Positions 1 through 6,598 of a stretch of 27,561 nt of DNA are shown here, piece after piece. Source of the DNA: an uncultured Collinsella sp. (GTDB lineage: Bacteria > Actinomycetota > Coriobacteriia > Coriobacteriales > Coriobacteriaceae); NCBI GenBank assembly GCA_934630385.1, contig CAKTWE010000018.1, positions 1-27,561 on the forward strand. Direction: 5' to 3'. The notes below the pieces were generated by a model, which worked only from the letters and a program-made list of their open reading frames with translations, had not been told where the DNA came from and did not search any database. The stretch's first letter is position 1; every line of letters begins with the position of its first letter. Made by a program: the position numbers and the translations under genes.

Positions 1-620
1 GTACGCTGCTGGGCACGTCGCAAAAACGTCACGCTCGGCTCTTCGAGCAGATCGTCAACCATACTGGGTAAGCCGGCAAAAACCAGCGCAAGACCGCGCT
101 GGTCGCTATCGGACAAGCCCGTAGCGTCCTGGTCTCCGAGCACCTGCTGATAGAGAACGGCAAGAGCCGCCAGTTCCTCGATAGACGCCGATTGCGCCTC
201 GTCAATCGCAAACAGTAAGCCCTTTCCCGGCCCGAGTTTCTTGAGGCGCTCGTTGACCAGGCCTCGCAACGTCTCGCCTTTTGCTCGCGCCGCCTCAACC
301 GACATCCGACCAAACGACGGACCGAACTCCATTGACGTCACAACGGGTTTATTCGAGCGAAGCGCCTCGGCCAAGCGGTCGCATAAGCCAAGCGAAGCGG
401 AATCGGAAACAACCGCCCATCCGCGCTCGCTAGCCAAACGTTGCAGCTCCCGCAGGAGAACCGTTTTGCCGCAGCCGCGGTTTCCCGTAATGAGCATGAG
501 TCTGCCCGGCGCTCCAGCGCCGTTGTCGAGCCCTTCCTCAAAATCTTCGATGACCGACTCGCGGCCGATGAGTACCGGGGGCCGCTTGCCAGCAGTGGGC
601 TTAAAGGGATTTGGATTCAT
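1..620 (-). CDS. AAA-type ATP-binding protein, C-terminal part beyond the left edge
   Basis: The first 206 residues are present and the frame runs off the window without a stop. The ATG at 620-618 follows TGAGGAG, a good ribosome binding site. Residues 46-53 read GNRGCGKT, a Walker A loop. A hydrophobic strand ending in Asp140-Glu141 (LLFAIDEAQ) is the Walker B motif, and a later LVFAGLP stretch resembles the sensor strand of AAA/STAND ATPases (AAA_16/AAA_22 type). Such proteins couple ATP binding to conformational change, and the missing C-terminal part normally carries the specific function, often a DNA-binding domain. Its target therefore cannot be named. Three phased TTATACC boxes in its promoter suggest control by a dedicated regulator or by itself. 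The preceding gene on this strand, the Tet-like GTPase, ends 93 bp upstream with a hairpin between. Confidence 0.85.
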   Translation of the reverse strand, partial: MNPNPFKPTAGKRPPVLIGRESVIEDFEEGLDNGAGAPGRLMLITGNRGCGKTVLLRELQRLASERGWAVVSDSASLGLCDRLAEALRSNKPVVTSMEFGPSFGRMSVEAARAKGETLRGLVNERLKKLGPGKGLLFAIDEAQSASIEELAALAVLYQQVLGDQDATGLSDSDQRGLALVFAGLPSMVDDLLEEPSVTFLRRAQQR

Positions 621-655
621 GTCGGACTCCTCAGATTGGCAAACGCTGCCTATAG

Positions 656-682
656 TTATACCAACTTATACCGAGTTATACC
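656..682 (-). promoter_or_regulatory. Three 10-bp-phased GGTATAA boxes in the AAA ATPase promoter
   Basis: On the plus strand TTATACC occurs at 656-662, 666-672 and 676-682, exactly 10 bp apart. On the coding strand these read GGTATAA three times. The downstream copy could supply an extended -10 (TGG TATAAC), and the upstream copy a TTGGTA -35 with an 18-bp spacer. The promoter would then be built from the repeats themselves, which suits an operator for a protein binding one face of the helix. No regulator is identified. Confidence 0.5.
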
Positions 683-688
683 AACAGC

Positions 689-719
689 AGGTGACAAAGG
701 GACCGTCCCTCTATCACCT
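689..719. repeat. GTCCC-core hairpin element, arms AGGTGA/TCACCT
   Basis: Arms AGGTGA (689-694) and TCACCT (714-719) enclose an inner stem AGGGA-CCG-TCCCT. The right arm contains the TGA stop codon of the Tet-like GTPase gene (714-716). The element lies between that gene and the downstream ATPase gene, where it could act as a processing or weak termination hairpin. It shares the GGGAC/GTCCC core with the elements at 5567, 6477 and 19088. Confidence 0.7.
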
Positions 720-2717
720 ATGGCCGAAAAACTCGGCGTCTGCTGCTCGCCAGGGACGAAAGGTGGCAGGATCGATCTTTACGTGCGCTGCGGCGGGCAC
801 GTCATACCATTTGACCGTGTAGCCGGTGCCGTGAGAGCAAAAGACCGAGTCGGGCGTGTTGGACAGATCGGCCTCGGGCTCATAGGCGGCCGTCTCGATT
901 ACGCGCTCGGCATCATGGCAAGGCGCATAACCGGCGAACTCCAGGTACAGATGACCGCGACCGCTCGTGTAGGTAGCCACCTCCAGCGCGTAATCCTGCA
1001 CCTCGGATGCCGGCACGCGACCCACAAGCTTCGCCCGGTCTTCCACCATCGTCGGCGGCTCGTACTCGGCACCCATGCGCGTGGCATCTGAGAGCGCCCG
1101 GCCCACACACTCCCCCGGCACCTCGAGCTCAAAGCGATACCACGGCTCCAACAGTACCGCCGCGCCGGCCTCACGCGCCTGCATGAGCCCCTGGCGAATC
1201 GCGCGGTACGTGGCCTGGCGAAAATCGCCGCCCTCGGTGTGTTTGGCATGCGCGCGGCCGCCCGTGAGCGTAATGCGTACATCGGTGATGGGCGAGCCGG
1301 TCAGCACGCCCAGGTGATCGCGCTCCATGGCGTTAGTGAGTGCCAGACGCTGCCAGTTAAGATCGAGCTCGTCGGTCGAGGTCACGGTGCCAAACTGCAC
1401 GCCCGAACCCGCTGGCAACGGCTCCAGGCACAGATGTACCTCGGCATAGTGGCGCAGCGGCTCAAAGTGGCCCACACCCTCGACCGGCTGCGAAATAGTC
1501 TCCTTATAGAGAATGCCGCCGGGTTCAAACGCAATCGATAGACCAAAGCGATCGGCCAACACCCGCTGCACGACCTCGAGTTGCACAGCGCCCATCAACT
1601 GCAAATGAATCTGCTCAAGATGCGTATTCCAGCTTACGCCGAGCATAGGATCTTCGTCCGCCAACTCAGTCAGTGCTTTGAACACCGCATGGACATCGTG
1701 TTCGCCCGAAAGCACCGTATAGGTGAGGACCGGAGCGATGACGGGTGCATCGCCCGCGGGTTCCGCGCCCAGGGCGTCCCCTGGGCGAACGTGCGCAAGA
1801 CCCGTCACGGCGCAAATACCGCCAGCAGCAACTTCTTGGGCAAGCTCATACTTCTCGCCGTTATAGATGCGCACCTGATCGACCTTCTGTTCCCACGCCT
1901 CGGCACTGGAACGCCCGCTGATCATCTGTTTTGCGCGCAGCGTGCCGCCGGTCACTTTAACCCAAGCCAAGCGCTCGCCACGATCCCCGCGGCTGACACG
2001 ATAGACGCGCGCGGCAAACTCCGGGAGCCACGCCTGCTCACGCATCAGCGCGCATATGCCATCCAGCAGCTCGTCAACGCCTTGGTCCTTGAGCGCCGAG
2101 CCGGCAAAGCAGGGAAAGAGCTTGCGCTCGGCAACCATGCGCGACAGCGTTGCGACAGAAAGCTCACCCGCTTCAAGAAACTCCTCGAGCGCCGCTTCGT
2201 CCAACGCAGCAGCGTCCTCCTGAACGGCGCCGCCCGCCAGCAGTTCGTTGGCATCCAGGCAGCCCTCGGAAAGACGCTGCCCGAGTTGTGCCAGCAAAAC
2301 ATCGCGGCCGGGATTCTCCAAATCGATCTTGTTGATGAAGATGAACGTCGGGATGTCATAGCGTGCAAGCAGGCGCCACAGGGTTTCAGTGTGCCCCTGC
2401 ACGCCATCGTTGGCGCCCACAACCAAAATCGCATAGTCGAGTGCGCGCAGCGTGCGCTCCGCCTCGGCAGAAAAATCGACATGCCCCGGTGCATCCACGA
2501 GCATGACGTGGGTATCACCGTGGTCGAACACGGCCTGCGACGAGAAAATCGTGATGCCACGCTCGCGCTCGATCGCGTCAGTGTCCAAATGCGAATCGCC
2601 ATCGTCCACGCGGCCGCGCTTGCGAATGCGACCCGCGTTGAACAGTATGGCCTCGGCCAACGTGGTCTTGCCGGCATCGACATGCGCCAAGATTCCAACG
2701 ACCGCTTGCTTCGACAT
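714..2717 (-). CDS. Tet(M)/EF-G-like translational GTPase (ribosomal protection family), resistance role unproven
   Basis: The 667-residue protein starts at the ATG at 2717-2715, behind AGGAGGG. An in-frame extension of 23 codons upstream has no ribosome site. GTPase motifs are complete: G1 AHVDAGKTT (11-19), the RGIT switch (54-57 region), G3 DAPGH (75-79), NKID (129-132) and a GSAL-type G5. EF-G-like domains II-V follow, including LLEPWYRFELEVPGE and TSGRGHLYLEF, which align with Tet(M) by eye. Ribosomal protection proteins (about 640 residues) bind the ribosome and evict tetracycline through a domain IV loop. At the corresponding place, near residue 492, this protein reads KHTEGGDFR instead of the YSPVSTPADFR of Tet(M/O/W). 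It therefore looks like the less-studied chromosomal branch related to TetB(P)/OtrA. Translation factor function is likely, tetracycline resistance uncertain. A hairpin element overlaps its stop codon. Confidence 0.85.
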   Translation of the reverse strand: MSKQAVVGILAHVDAGKTTLAEAILFNAGRIRKRGRVDDGDSHLDTDAIERERGITIFSSQAVFDHGDTHVMLVDAPGHVDFSAEAERTLRALDYAILVVGANDGVQGHTETLWRLLARYDIPTFIFINKIDLENPGRDVLLAQLGQRLSEGCLDANELLAGGAVQEDAAALDEAALEEFLEAGELSVATLSRMVAERKLFPCFAGSALKDQGVDELLDGICALMREQAWLPEFAARVYRVSRGDRGERLAWVKVTGGTLRAKQMISGRSSAEAWEQKVDQVRIYNGEKYELAQEVAAGGICAVTGLAHVRPGDALGAEPAGDAPVIAPVLTYTVLSGEHDVHAVFKALTELADEDPMLGVSWNTHLEQIHLQLMGAVQLEVVQRVLADRFGLSIAFEPGGILYKETISQPVEGVGHFEPLRHYAEVHLCLEPLPAGSGVQFGTVTSTDELDLNWQRLALTNAMERDHLGVLTGSPITDVRITLTGGRAHAKHTEGGDFRQATYRAIRQGLMQAREAGAAVLLEPWYRFELEVPGECVGRALSDATRMGAEYEPPTMVEDRAKLVGRVPASEVQDYALEVATYTSGRGHLYLEFAGYAPCHDAERVIETAAYEPEADLSNTPDSVFCSHGTGYTVKWYDVPAAAHVKIDPATFRPWRAADAEFFGHR

Positions 2718-2777
2718 GGCCCTCCTCTTATTACAAGCCCATCGCACGCGGCAACGGGCGTTCACGCTCCACACTGG

Positions 2778-2783
2778 ATGATA
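2778..2783 (-). promoter_or_regulatory. Possible -10 element of the Tet-like GTPase gene
   Basis: The coding strand reads TATCAT about 60 bp before the ATG, within TTGTATCATCC. No convincing -35 is seen at 16-18 bp. The rest of the 2718-3023 gap holds only this site and the terminator at 2962-2990. I see no leader peptide of the type that attenuates tet(M). Confidence 0.35.
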
Positions 2784-2961
2784 CAATTTACGGGCCGGCG
2801 GGCGAAGCGGGCCCTATCCCCCGACCGAGCTCATCGCCCCGCGTTGCCGCGCGGCGATTTTCGTAGGTTCGCGCCTTGCGAAAGCCGGCACCTCCCCTTT
2901 TTGTCTGCCCGGGTTCATCTGGGGCAGTAACAACGCGAGTCCCACAACGACGCGTTTTACC

Positions 2962-2990
2962 AAAAATGGCCCCACTCGGGGCCATTTTTT
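2962..2990 (-). terminator. Rho-independent terminator after the GNAT gene
   Basis: AAAAATGGCCCC-ACTC-GGGGCCATTTTTT forms a 12-bp stem with a 4-nt loop and T tracts in both orientations. It lies 34 bp past the stop of the minus-strand acetyltransferase gene and isolates it from the Tet-like gene downstream. Confidence 0.85.
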
Positions 2991-3023
2991 ATTTGAGCTG
3001 GGTGATGATACGTGCCTTGGCTC

Positions 3024-3512
3024 CTACGCCTCGCGCAGCCAGTCGAACGCAACACGCGGCGTGCCGTCCGACACATGCACGATGCCGACACGCTCGAACC
3101 CCGCCTTGGCGATGGCGCCCTGCATGGGCAGGTTGTCCTGATGCGTGTCGATACGCAGGTGATCGGCACGCTCTTTGGCAAAGGTAAACATCGCAGCCGC
3201 GATACCGTGCACGGTGCCGTCGGATGCCACACGGTGCAGCACGGCGTACGGAGTGTCGCTACGCCATTGACCGTCCTCAATTACGTCATAGCACTCGTCC
3301 GGGCCCGGTAAAAAGGCAAACGTCGCCACCACGCGGCCGTCGACTTCGCACACATAGCTGCCACCGGCGGCGATATCGGCAGCCAACTGCTCGGCAGAAG
3401 GCGTGCCCTCGGGCCACTGCGTGGCGTTGCCATGCGCACGCATAAAGGCGCGGGCCGCGTCATAGATAGCCATGACGGCGGGAATGTCGGTATCGAGGGT
3501 TTTTCTGATCAT
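3024..3512 (-). CDS. GNAT family N-acetyltransferase
   Basis: About 162 residues with the GNAT fold. The N-terminal strand-helix reads MIRKTLDTDIPAVMAIYDAAR. A central YVCEVDGRVVATFAF strand pair follows. A conserved LRIDTHQDNLPMQGAIAKAGFERVGIV block corresponds to motif B, where acetyl-CoA-dependent enzymes of this family read D-x-x-N and end in the GF-x-x-x-G turn. The family transfers an acetyl group from acetyl-CoA to an amine, and the substrate cannot be predicted. An in-frame GTG lies one codon upstream of the chosen ATG, and GAGGT sits 6-9 bp before either. It is transcribed alone, with an extended -10 (TGCTATCAT) upstream and a strong terminator downstream. Confidence 0.88.
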   Translation of the reverse strand: MIRKTLDTDIPAVMAIYDAARAFMRAHGNATQWPEGTPSAEQLAADIAAGGSYVCEVDGRVVATFAFLPGPDECYDVIEDGQWRSDTPYAVLHRVASDGTVHGIAAAMFTFAKERADHLRIDTHQDNLPMQGAIAKAGFERVGIVHVSDGTPRVAFDWLREA

Positions 3513-3555
3513 CACGCGGCGACCTCACGTTTATTGGTATCACTTTGATTGAGCA

Positions 3556-3561
3556 ATGATA
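3556..3561 (-). promoter_or_regulatory. Extended -10 element for the GNAT gene
   Basis: The coding strand reads TGC TATCAT, a five-of-six match to TATAAT with an extended TGN. It lies 44 bp before the ATG at 3512. The -35 is not clear. Confidence 0.4.
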
Positions 3562-3589
3562 GCAACGTTTGGAGAGGGGCGCGAAGCAG

Positions 3590-3886
3590 ATGGGGAGCAA
3601 AAAGCGAGCCGCCTGGTCAAAAGCCAAAAGCGAGTTTTTGGGCGCTGCTACCGGCGGCGATATGAGCGACCTGTTTGCACGCGAGGACGAGCGCCGCGAC
3701 GCTCTGGACGCCGAGCGCGATGAAGCCTGGCGCTACAAGTCGTGCGAGCGCAAAAACCGTTACGACACGCGCGCCGAGGCCGAGGCCGTTATGGCCGACT
3801 GCGAAAACCGCGGGCGGCGTGGTTTGGCCTGCTACAAATGCGAATACTGCGGCGGCTGGCACCTGACGTCGCACCCTTGGAAATAG
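3590..3886 (+). CDS. Small charged protein with a C-terminal CxxC...H...H zinc-type motif
   Basis: The 98-residue product starts at the ATG at 3590, 10 bp after GGAGAGGGG. An upstream in-frame TTG at 3569 overlaps that ribosome site and is disfavoured. The N-terminal half is very rich in Lys, Arg, Asp and Glu and probably helical. The C-terminus reads CYKCEYCGGWHLTSH, with closely spaced Cys and His residues typical of a small zinc ribbon. Similar Y-C-x-x-C-x-x-WHLT tails occur in small actinobacterial and phage proteins of unknown role. A nucleic-acid-binding role is possible but not shown. It diverges from the acetyltransferase gene and converges on rsmJ. Confidence 0.75.
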   Translation: MGSKKRAAWSKAKSEFLGAATGGDMSDLFAREDERRDALDAERDEAWRYKSCERKNRYDTRAEAEAVMADCENRGRRGLACYKCEYCGGWHLTSHPWK

Positions 3887-3934
3887 ACCCCGCATCGGCA
3901 CGGCACCGACGGAGCGCCAGCCATCGCACGCAAG

Positions 3935-4639
3935 CTACGGGCGCGGCGGCACCAAAACATCGTAGCGGACGGCCTTGCCCGCAAGCTGATAGCTCGGCTT
4001 AACGCCGGCAAGCAGTGGTCCCTTCACCGGCCGCTTGATAACGACCTTGCGCGGGTGCACCGCAAGCGCGGCTTCGACCAGCGTCTTCTCATCGGCACAC
4101 GGCTGTTCCAGATGGTGCAAGAGTTGGAACTTCTTTTTCACCGCCGCGCTCTTGGTGCGCCCGGGAAACATGGGATCCAGATACACCACGTCGGGAACGG
4201 CGAGCTCGCCTTGCTCGACCAGCTCGGCAGTCTGGTTCAGGCCGGCAATGCTGTCCTCGCCCGCATGTAAGCGCATGCGCGACACGGCAACCGCAAGCGC
4301 CGGATCATCTACCGCGCGATCCAAGGCATCCTTGAGGAGCGCCGCGATTACGCAGTCCTGTTCATATAGATCGACGGTAAAGCCCGCGGCCGCCAGCAGC
4401 AGCGAATCCTCGCCAAAACCTGCCGTGGCATCGATTGCCCACGGATGCTCAACGCCTTTCGCGCGCGCGGCCTTTACCAGCAGCTCTTGCTGCAGACGAC
4501 CCTGCTTGAGCCGTGGAAGCATGCGAGCAAAATCGGCACGCAGCTCCATCGTGCCGTCGGTGAGCGTGAGGCCCTCGGACGTCCCGGTCAGCTCAAGCCC
4601 CGCGGCCCGAGCAACAGAAAAGGGATCGACGACGCCCAT
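3935..4639 (-). CDS. rsmJ: 16S rRNA (guanine1516-N2)-methyltransferase, RsmJ type
   Basis: The 234-residue product starts at the ATG at 4639-4637, 5 bp after AGGAG. The GTG two codons upstream touches that site and is too close. SAM-binding motif I reads AIDATAGFGEDSLLLAAAGF. The catalytic-site signature VVYLDPMFPGRTKS, with Asp155, is nearly the VVYLDPMFPHKQKS of E. coli RsmJ. A later KVVIKRPVKGPLL stretch also matches RsmJ's VVVKRPDYAPPLA. RsmJ makes m2G1516 in helix 45 of 16S rRNA using S-adenosylmethionine. Length is close to the E. coli protein (about 250). The reading of the family is confident, but the exact target base in this organism is inferred. The small membrane peptide gene lies 63 bp upstream on the same strand and may share its transcript. 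Confidence 0.85.
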   Translation of the reverse strand: MGVVDPFSVARAAGLELTGTSEGLTLTDGTMELRADFARMLPRLKQGRLQQELLVKAARAKGVEHPWAIDATAGFGEDSLLLAAAGFTVDLYEQDCVIAALLKDALDRAVDDPALAVAVSRMRLHAGEDSIAGLNQTAELVEQGELAVPDVVYLDPMFPGRTKSAAVKKKFQLLHHLEQPCADEKTLVEAALAVHPRKVVIKRPVKGPLLAGVKPSYQLAGKAVRYDVLVPPRP

Positions 4640-4702
4640 GGACACTCCTTAACAAGCAAAACGAATACGTGAGCGCCGTTTATGCCAGCACCCAACCGTC
4701 CG

Positions 4703-4846
4703 TTATTGTCCCACATGCGACATGGTCCACAGCATCCCAATGCAAAGCACCGCCATCAATCCCGTGCACACGGCAGCGATCACGGAATCGCCCATACGCC
4801 TTCCTAACGAACGCGGCTCACGCACTTGCTTGGCTCCGTACATCAT
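4703..4846 (-). CDS. 47-residue single-span membrane peptide
   Basis: This short gene is supported by a near-perfect AAGGAGGAG six bases or fewer before its ATG at 4846-4844 (ATGATG start). It ends at TAA 4705-4703. The product begins MMYGAKQVREPRSLGRRMGD, a basic N-terminus, followed by one hydrophobic span at about residues 21-42 (VIAAVCTGLMAVLCIGMLW) and a short tail. Orientation is probably N-in. I do not recognise a family. It precedes rsmJ on the same strand, and the GACAAT box of the putative rsmJ promoter overlaps its stop codon. Confidence 0.65.
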   Translation of the reverse strand: MMYGAKQVREPRSLGRRMGDSVIAAVCTGLMAVLCIGMLWTMSHVGQ

Positions 4847-5000
4847 GGCTCCTCCTTCGGTCCAACTCTTACCATGGCCTCATCATCGCAGCGCCGCGCA
4901 TGCGCTGCCATCGATTTGACTTACGCCCAGCTTTCCTTTTTGAAAGGTTGGACCGTACAGGCAAGAGACGCTTTCAGACGCATGCATCGCCCCGTTGAAC

Positions 5001-5006
5001 TACAAT
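5001..5006 (+). promoter_or_regulatory. Possible -10 element for the four-helix membrane protein gene
   Basis: TACAAT in the context GAACTACAATG lies about 69 bp before the ATG at 5075. The same CTACAAT form appears before prfC and the ClC gene. The -35 is unclear. The rest of the 4847-5074 gap holds only short imperfect palindromes. Confidence 0.35.
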
Positions 5007-5074
5007 GTGCTTCACAATATGTGCCGCAACCTGGGTGCGACAGATTCTCCGCGCCCGCATCGAAAGGACCAGCC

Positions 5075-5476
5075 ATGAGCGCCGCTCGCAAGACACTCAA
5101 AATCCTTGCCCTGATTTATTTTGTTCTGGGCATCGCCAGTCTCGTCATTGGAATCGCCGGTATCGCGACCGGCAAGCTCGAGTCCGCCTACGGATCGAAC
5201 GCCATGCTCGCCGCGGTCGTGCTTGTCGCCAAGGGCCTCATTGATCTCGCCGCGGGCGTTGCGGGCATCAAGGGTGCCAACAAGCCTTCGCAGGTAGACG
5301 GCGCGTTTAAGCTCGGTATTGTTGCCGCGGTCGCCACGCTTGCGCAGGCCGTGCTCACGCTTCCCGCGCTCGGCGGCAGCTCCGTCAATATCGTCGCCTT
5401 TGTCATCGTGGTCTACGACCTGTTCTTTATTCAGCAGGCGCACGCCGTCAAGGCCGAGAACAAGGACCGTCTGTAA
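5075..5476 (+). CDS. Small four-helix integral membrane protein, function unknown
   Basis: The ATG at 5075 follows GAAAGGA. The open frame extends upstream to 4826 but without another ribosome site. The 133-residue product has four hydrophobic segments: about 8-32 (ILALIYFVLGIASLVIGIAGI), 43-66 (NAMLAAVVLVAKGLIDLAAGV), 78-98 and 103-121 (VNIVAFVIVVYDLFFI). Charged loops (GANKPSQVDG) and a basic tail separate or end them. It has no enzymatic motif. Proteins of this kind are common, unannotated membrane proteins in Coriobacteria, as far as I recall. It is a single-gene unit closed by the terminator at 5515. Confidence 0.8.
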   Translation: MSAARKTLKILALIYFVLGIASLVIGIAGIATGKLESAYGSNAMLAAVVLVAKGLIDLAAGVAGIKGANKPSQVDGAFKLGIVAAVATLAQAVLTLPALGGSSVNIVAFVIVVYDLFFIQQAHAVKAENKDRL

Positions 5477-5514
5477 GCGCTCACTTCTCACAACCTCTGC
5501 AGCCAAGCAACTAA

Positions 5515-5550
5515 AAAGGGCCGATCGCGCATCTCCGCGGTCGGCCCTTT
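5515..5550 (+). terminator. Rho-independent terminator after the membrane protein gene
   Basis: AAAGGGCCGA and TCGGCCCTTT form an outer 10-bp stem, with a partial inner CGCG/CCGCG pairing. The stem lies 38 bp after the stop codon and ends in a short T run. Confidence 0.75.
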
Positions 5551-5566
5551 ACGTTTGCCCAGATAA

Positions 5567-5603
5567 AACCTGCCAAAATAAACCTGTCCCTTTTTGGTAG
5601 GTT
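5567..5603. repeat. GTCCC-core hairpin element, arms AACCTGCC/GGTAGGTT
   Basis: AACCTGCCAAAA (5567-5578) pairs with TTTTGGTAGGTT (5592-5603) with one G-U wobble. Between them lies a TAAACCTGTCCC core. The element begins one base past the TAA of the rlmA-type gene, so it sits exactly at a gene end like the one at 689. Confidence 0.65.
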
Positions 5604-5604
5604 G

Positions 5605-6420
5605 TTAGCTGTGGCGGTACTCGGCGATGATGAAGTCGATATCGGTCTGGAGCGTGTCCAAATTTGCCAAGCGCTCTTTGTCGGCAGGGCGCGTGCGATA
5701 GTAGTATGGCGTCATCTGGAACACCGCCTCGATGTCGACCTGGGTCTGGAGCGTAATATTCGCAGATACCCGCTTCGTTCCGACCAACTCGAGCTCGGTA
5801 GTCTTCGGCAGCTTCTCGTCGTTAAGGTACGGCGTATCGTAGAGCACTTCCTTAAGCCCAAACAGATGACGGGCACCCGGCACCACGGTATAGAGTGAGC
5901 CCTCTGGTGCCAGCACGCGGGCAAACTCGCGCGCGTGGAAGGGGGCAAAGAGCTCGGTCACCATATCAAAGGTGCCATCGGCCACGGGGATATCCTTCAT
6001 GTTGGCCACAAAATAGGTCGCATCGCCGCGCTTGGCGGCCAGGCGCACCATCTCTTTGCCCAGGTCGAAACCGTAAGCGTCCACGCCCGGCACCGCACCC
6101 ATGGCACTCGTGTAATAGCCCTCGCCACAGCAAATATCGAGCAGCGTCATGGGGTCGTTCGTAGACGCGGCACGCCCAGACACCCGCTCGCGCACCAGCT
6201 CGACCATCGCATCGCGCAACGGCGCATAGTATCCGCGGTTCAGAAAGTCACGACGGCTGCGCGCCTGAGACTTGGGATCGCCCATGGAGTCGCCGCTCTT
6301 GGACGAGCGCAGCAGATACAGATAGCCCTCGCGCGCACGGTCAAACCGGTGTCCGCCCGCACATGCAGCACCGCGCTCGTCATCCACCAACGGCTCATGG
6401 CAAACGGGACACAACAACAT
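5605..6420 (-). CDS. rlmA: 23S rRNA (guanine-N1)-methyltransferase, RlmA family
   Basis: The 271-residue product begins MLLCPVCHEPL, with a zinc site formed by Cys4, Cys7, Cys20 and His24. That N-terminal finger is diagnostic of the RlmA/TlrB family. The following REGYLYLL and the DS..M..AR..FL..GYY.PLRDA block match E. coli RlmA closely. The SAM site reads LLDICCGEGYYTSAMG, and MTPYYYRTRP near the C-terminus matches the family's MTPFAWRARP. The enzyme methylates N1 of G745 (RlmA-I) or G748 (RlmA-II) in the peptide exit tunnel. Gram-positive members are usually the G748 type, which can contribute to tylosin resistance. That last point is family knowledge, not seen here. The ATG at 6420 follows AAGGAG. 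It is divergent from the MATE gene. Confidence 0.9.
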   Translation of the reverse strand: MLLCPVCHEPLVDDERGAACAGGHRFDRAREGYLYLLRSSKSGDSMGDPKSQARSRRDFLNRGYYAPLRDAMVELVRERVSGRAASTNDPMTLLDICCGEGYYTSAMGAVPGVDAYGFDLGKEMVRLAAKRGDATYFVANMKDIPVADGTFDMVTELFAPFHAREFARVLAPEGSLYTVVPGARHLFGLKEVLYDTPYLNDEKLPKTTELELVGTKRVSANITLQTQVDIEAVFQMTPYYYRTRPADKERLANLDTLQTDIDFIIAEYRHS

Positions 6421-6476
6421 GGCAACTCCTTAGCGCGAACAACACAACGCCCACCATTGTCGCACGCCTTCCCCAC

Positions 6477-6534
6477 CTAGTCATTGGGGACGTTCTTGAA
6501 TGACTAGTCGTTTAAGAACGTCCCCAATGACTAG
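6477..6534. repeat. Double GTCCC-core hairpin element, arms built on TGACTAG
   Basis: CTAGTCATTGGGGACGTTCTT (6477-6497) and AAGAACGTCCCCAATGACTAG (6514-6534) are perfect 21-bp inverted arms around a 16-nt centre. The centre holds another TGACTAGTC (6501-6509), so two tandem hairpins can form that share the middle arm. AATGACTAGTCG-(T/A)-TT is repeated directly at 6499 and 6526. The element lies in the divergent promoter region of rlmA and the MATE gene. Its layout matches that of the 19088 element with different arms. Confidence 0.85.
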
Positions 6535-6598
6535 TCGATTAGGAGTATCATCGTCTGCGCAAATAAGCACGGAATAGCATATTAGAGATTGAGAGCGT

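Noticed and set aside
714..2717. Calling the GTPase a tetracycline resistance gene such as tet(M) or tet(W)
   Set aside because: The domain IV loop and C-terminus differ from those classes, and there is no tet leader peptide or attenuator.
1581..2930. Long antisense open frames (also 12419-13510, 16580-17791, 23219-24913 and 25719-27134 on the plus strand)
   Set aside because: They lie opposite confidently identified genes, their translations look like no known fold, and such frames are expected in G+C-rich DNA with biased codon use.
4859..4954. GGTCCAAC ... GTTGGACC inverted pair around the gap before the four-helix protein gene
   Set aside because: Arms of 8 bp are 80 bp apart with no core or direct repeat, too weak to call an element.
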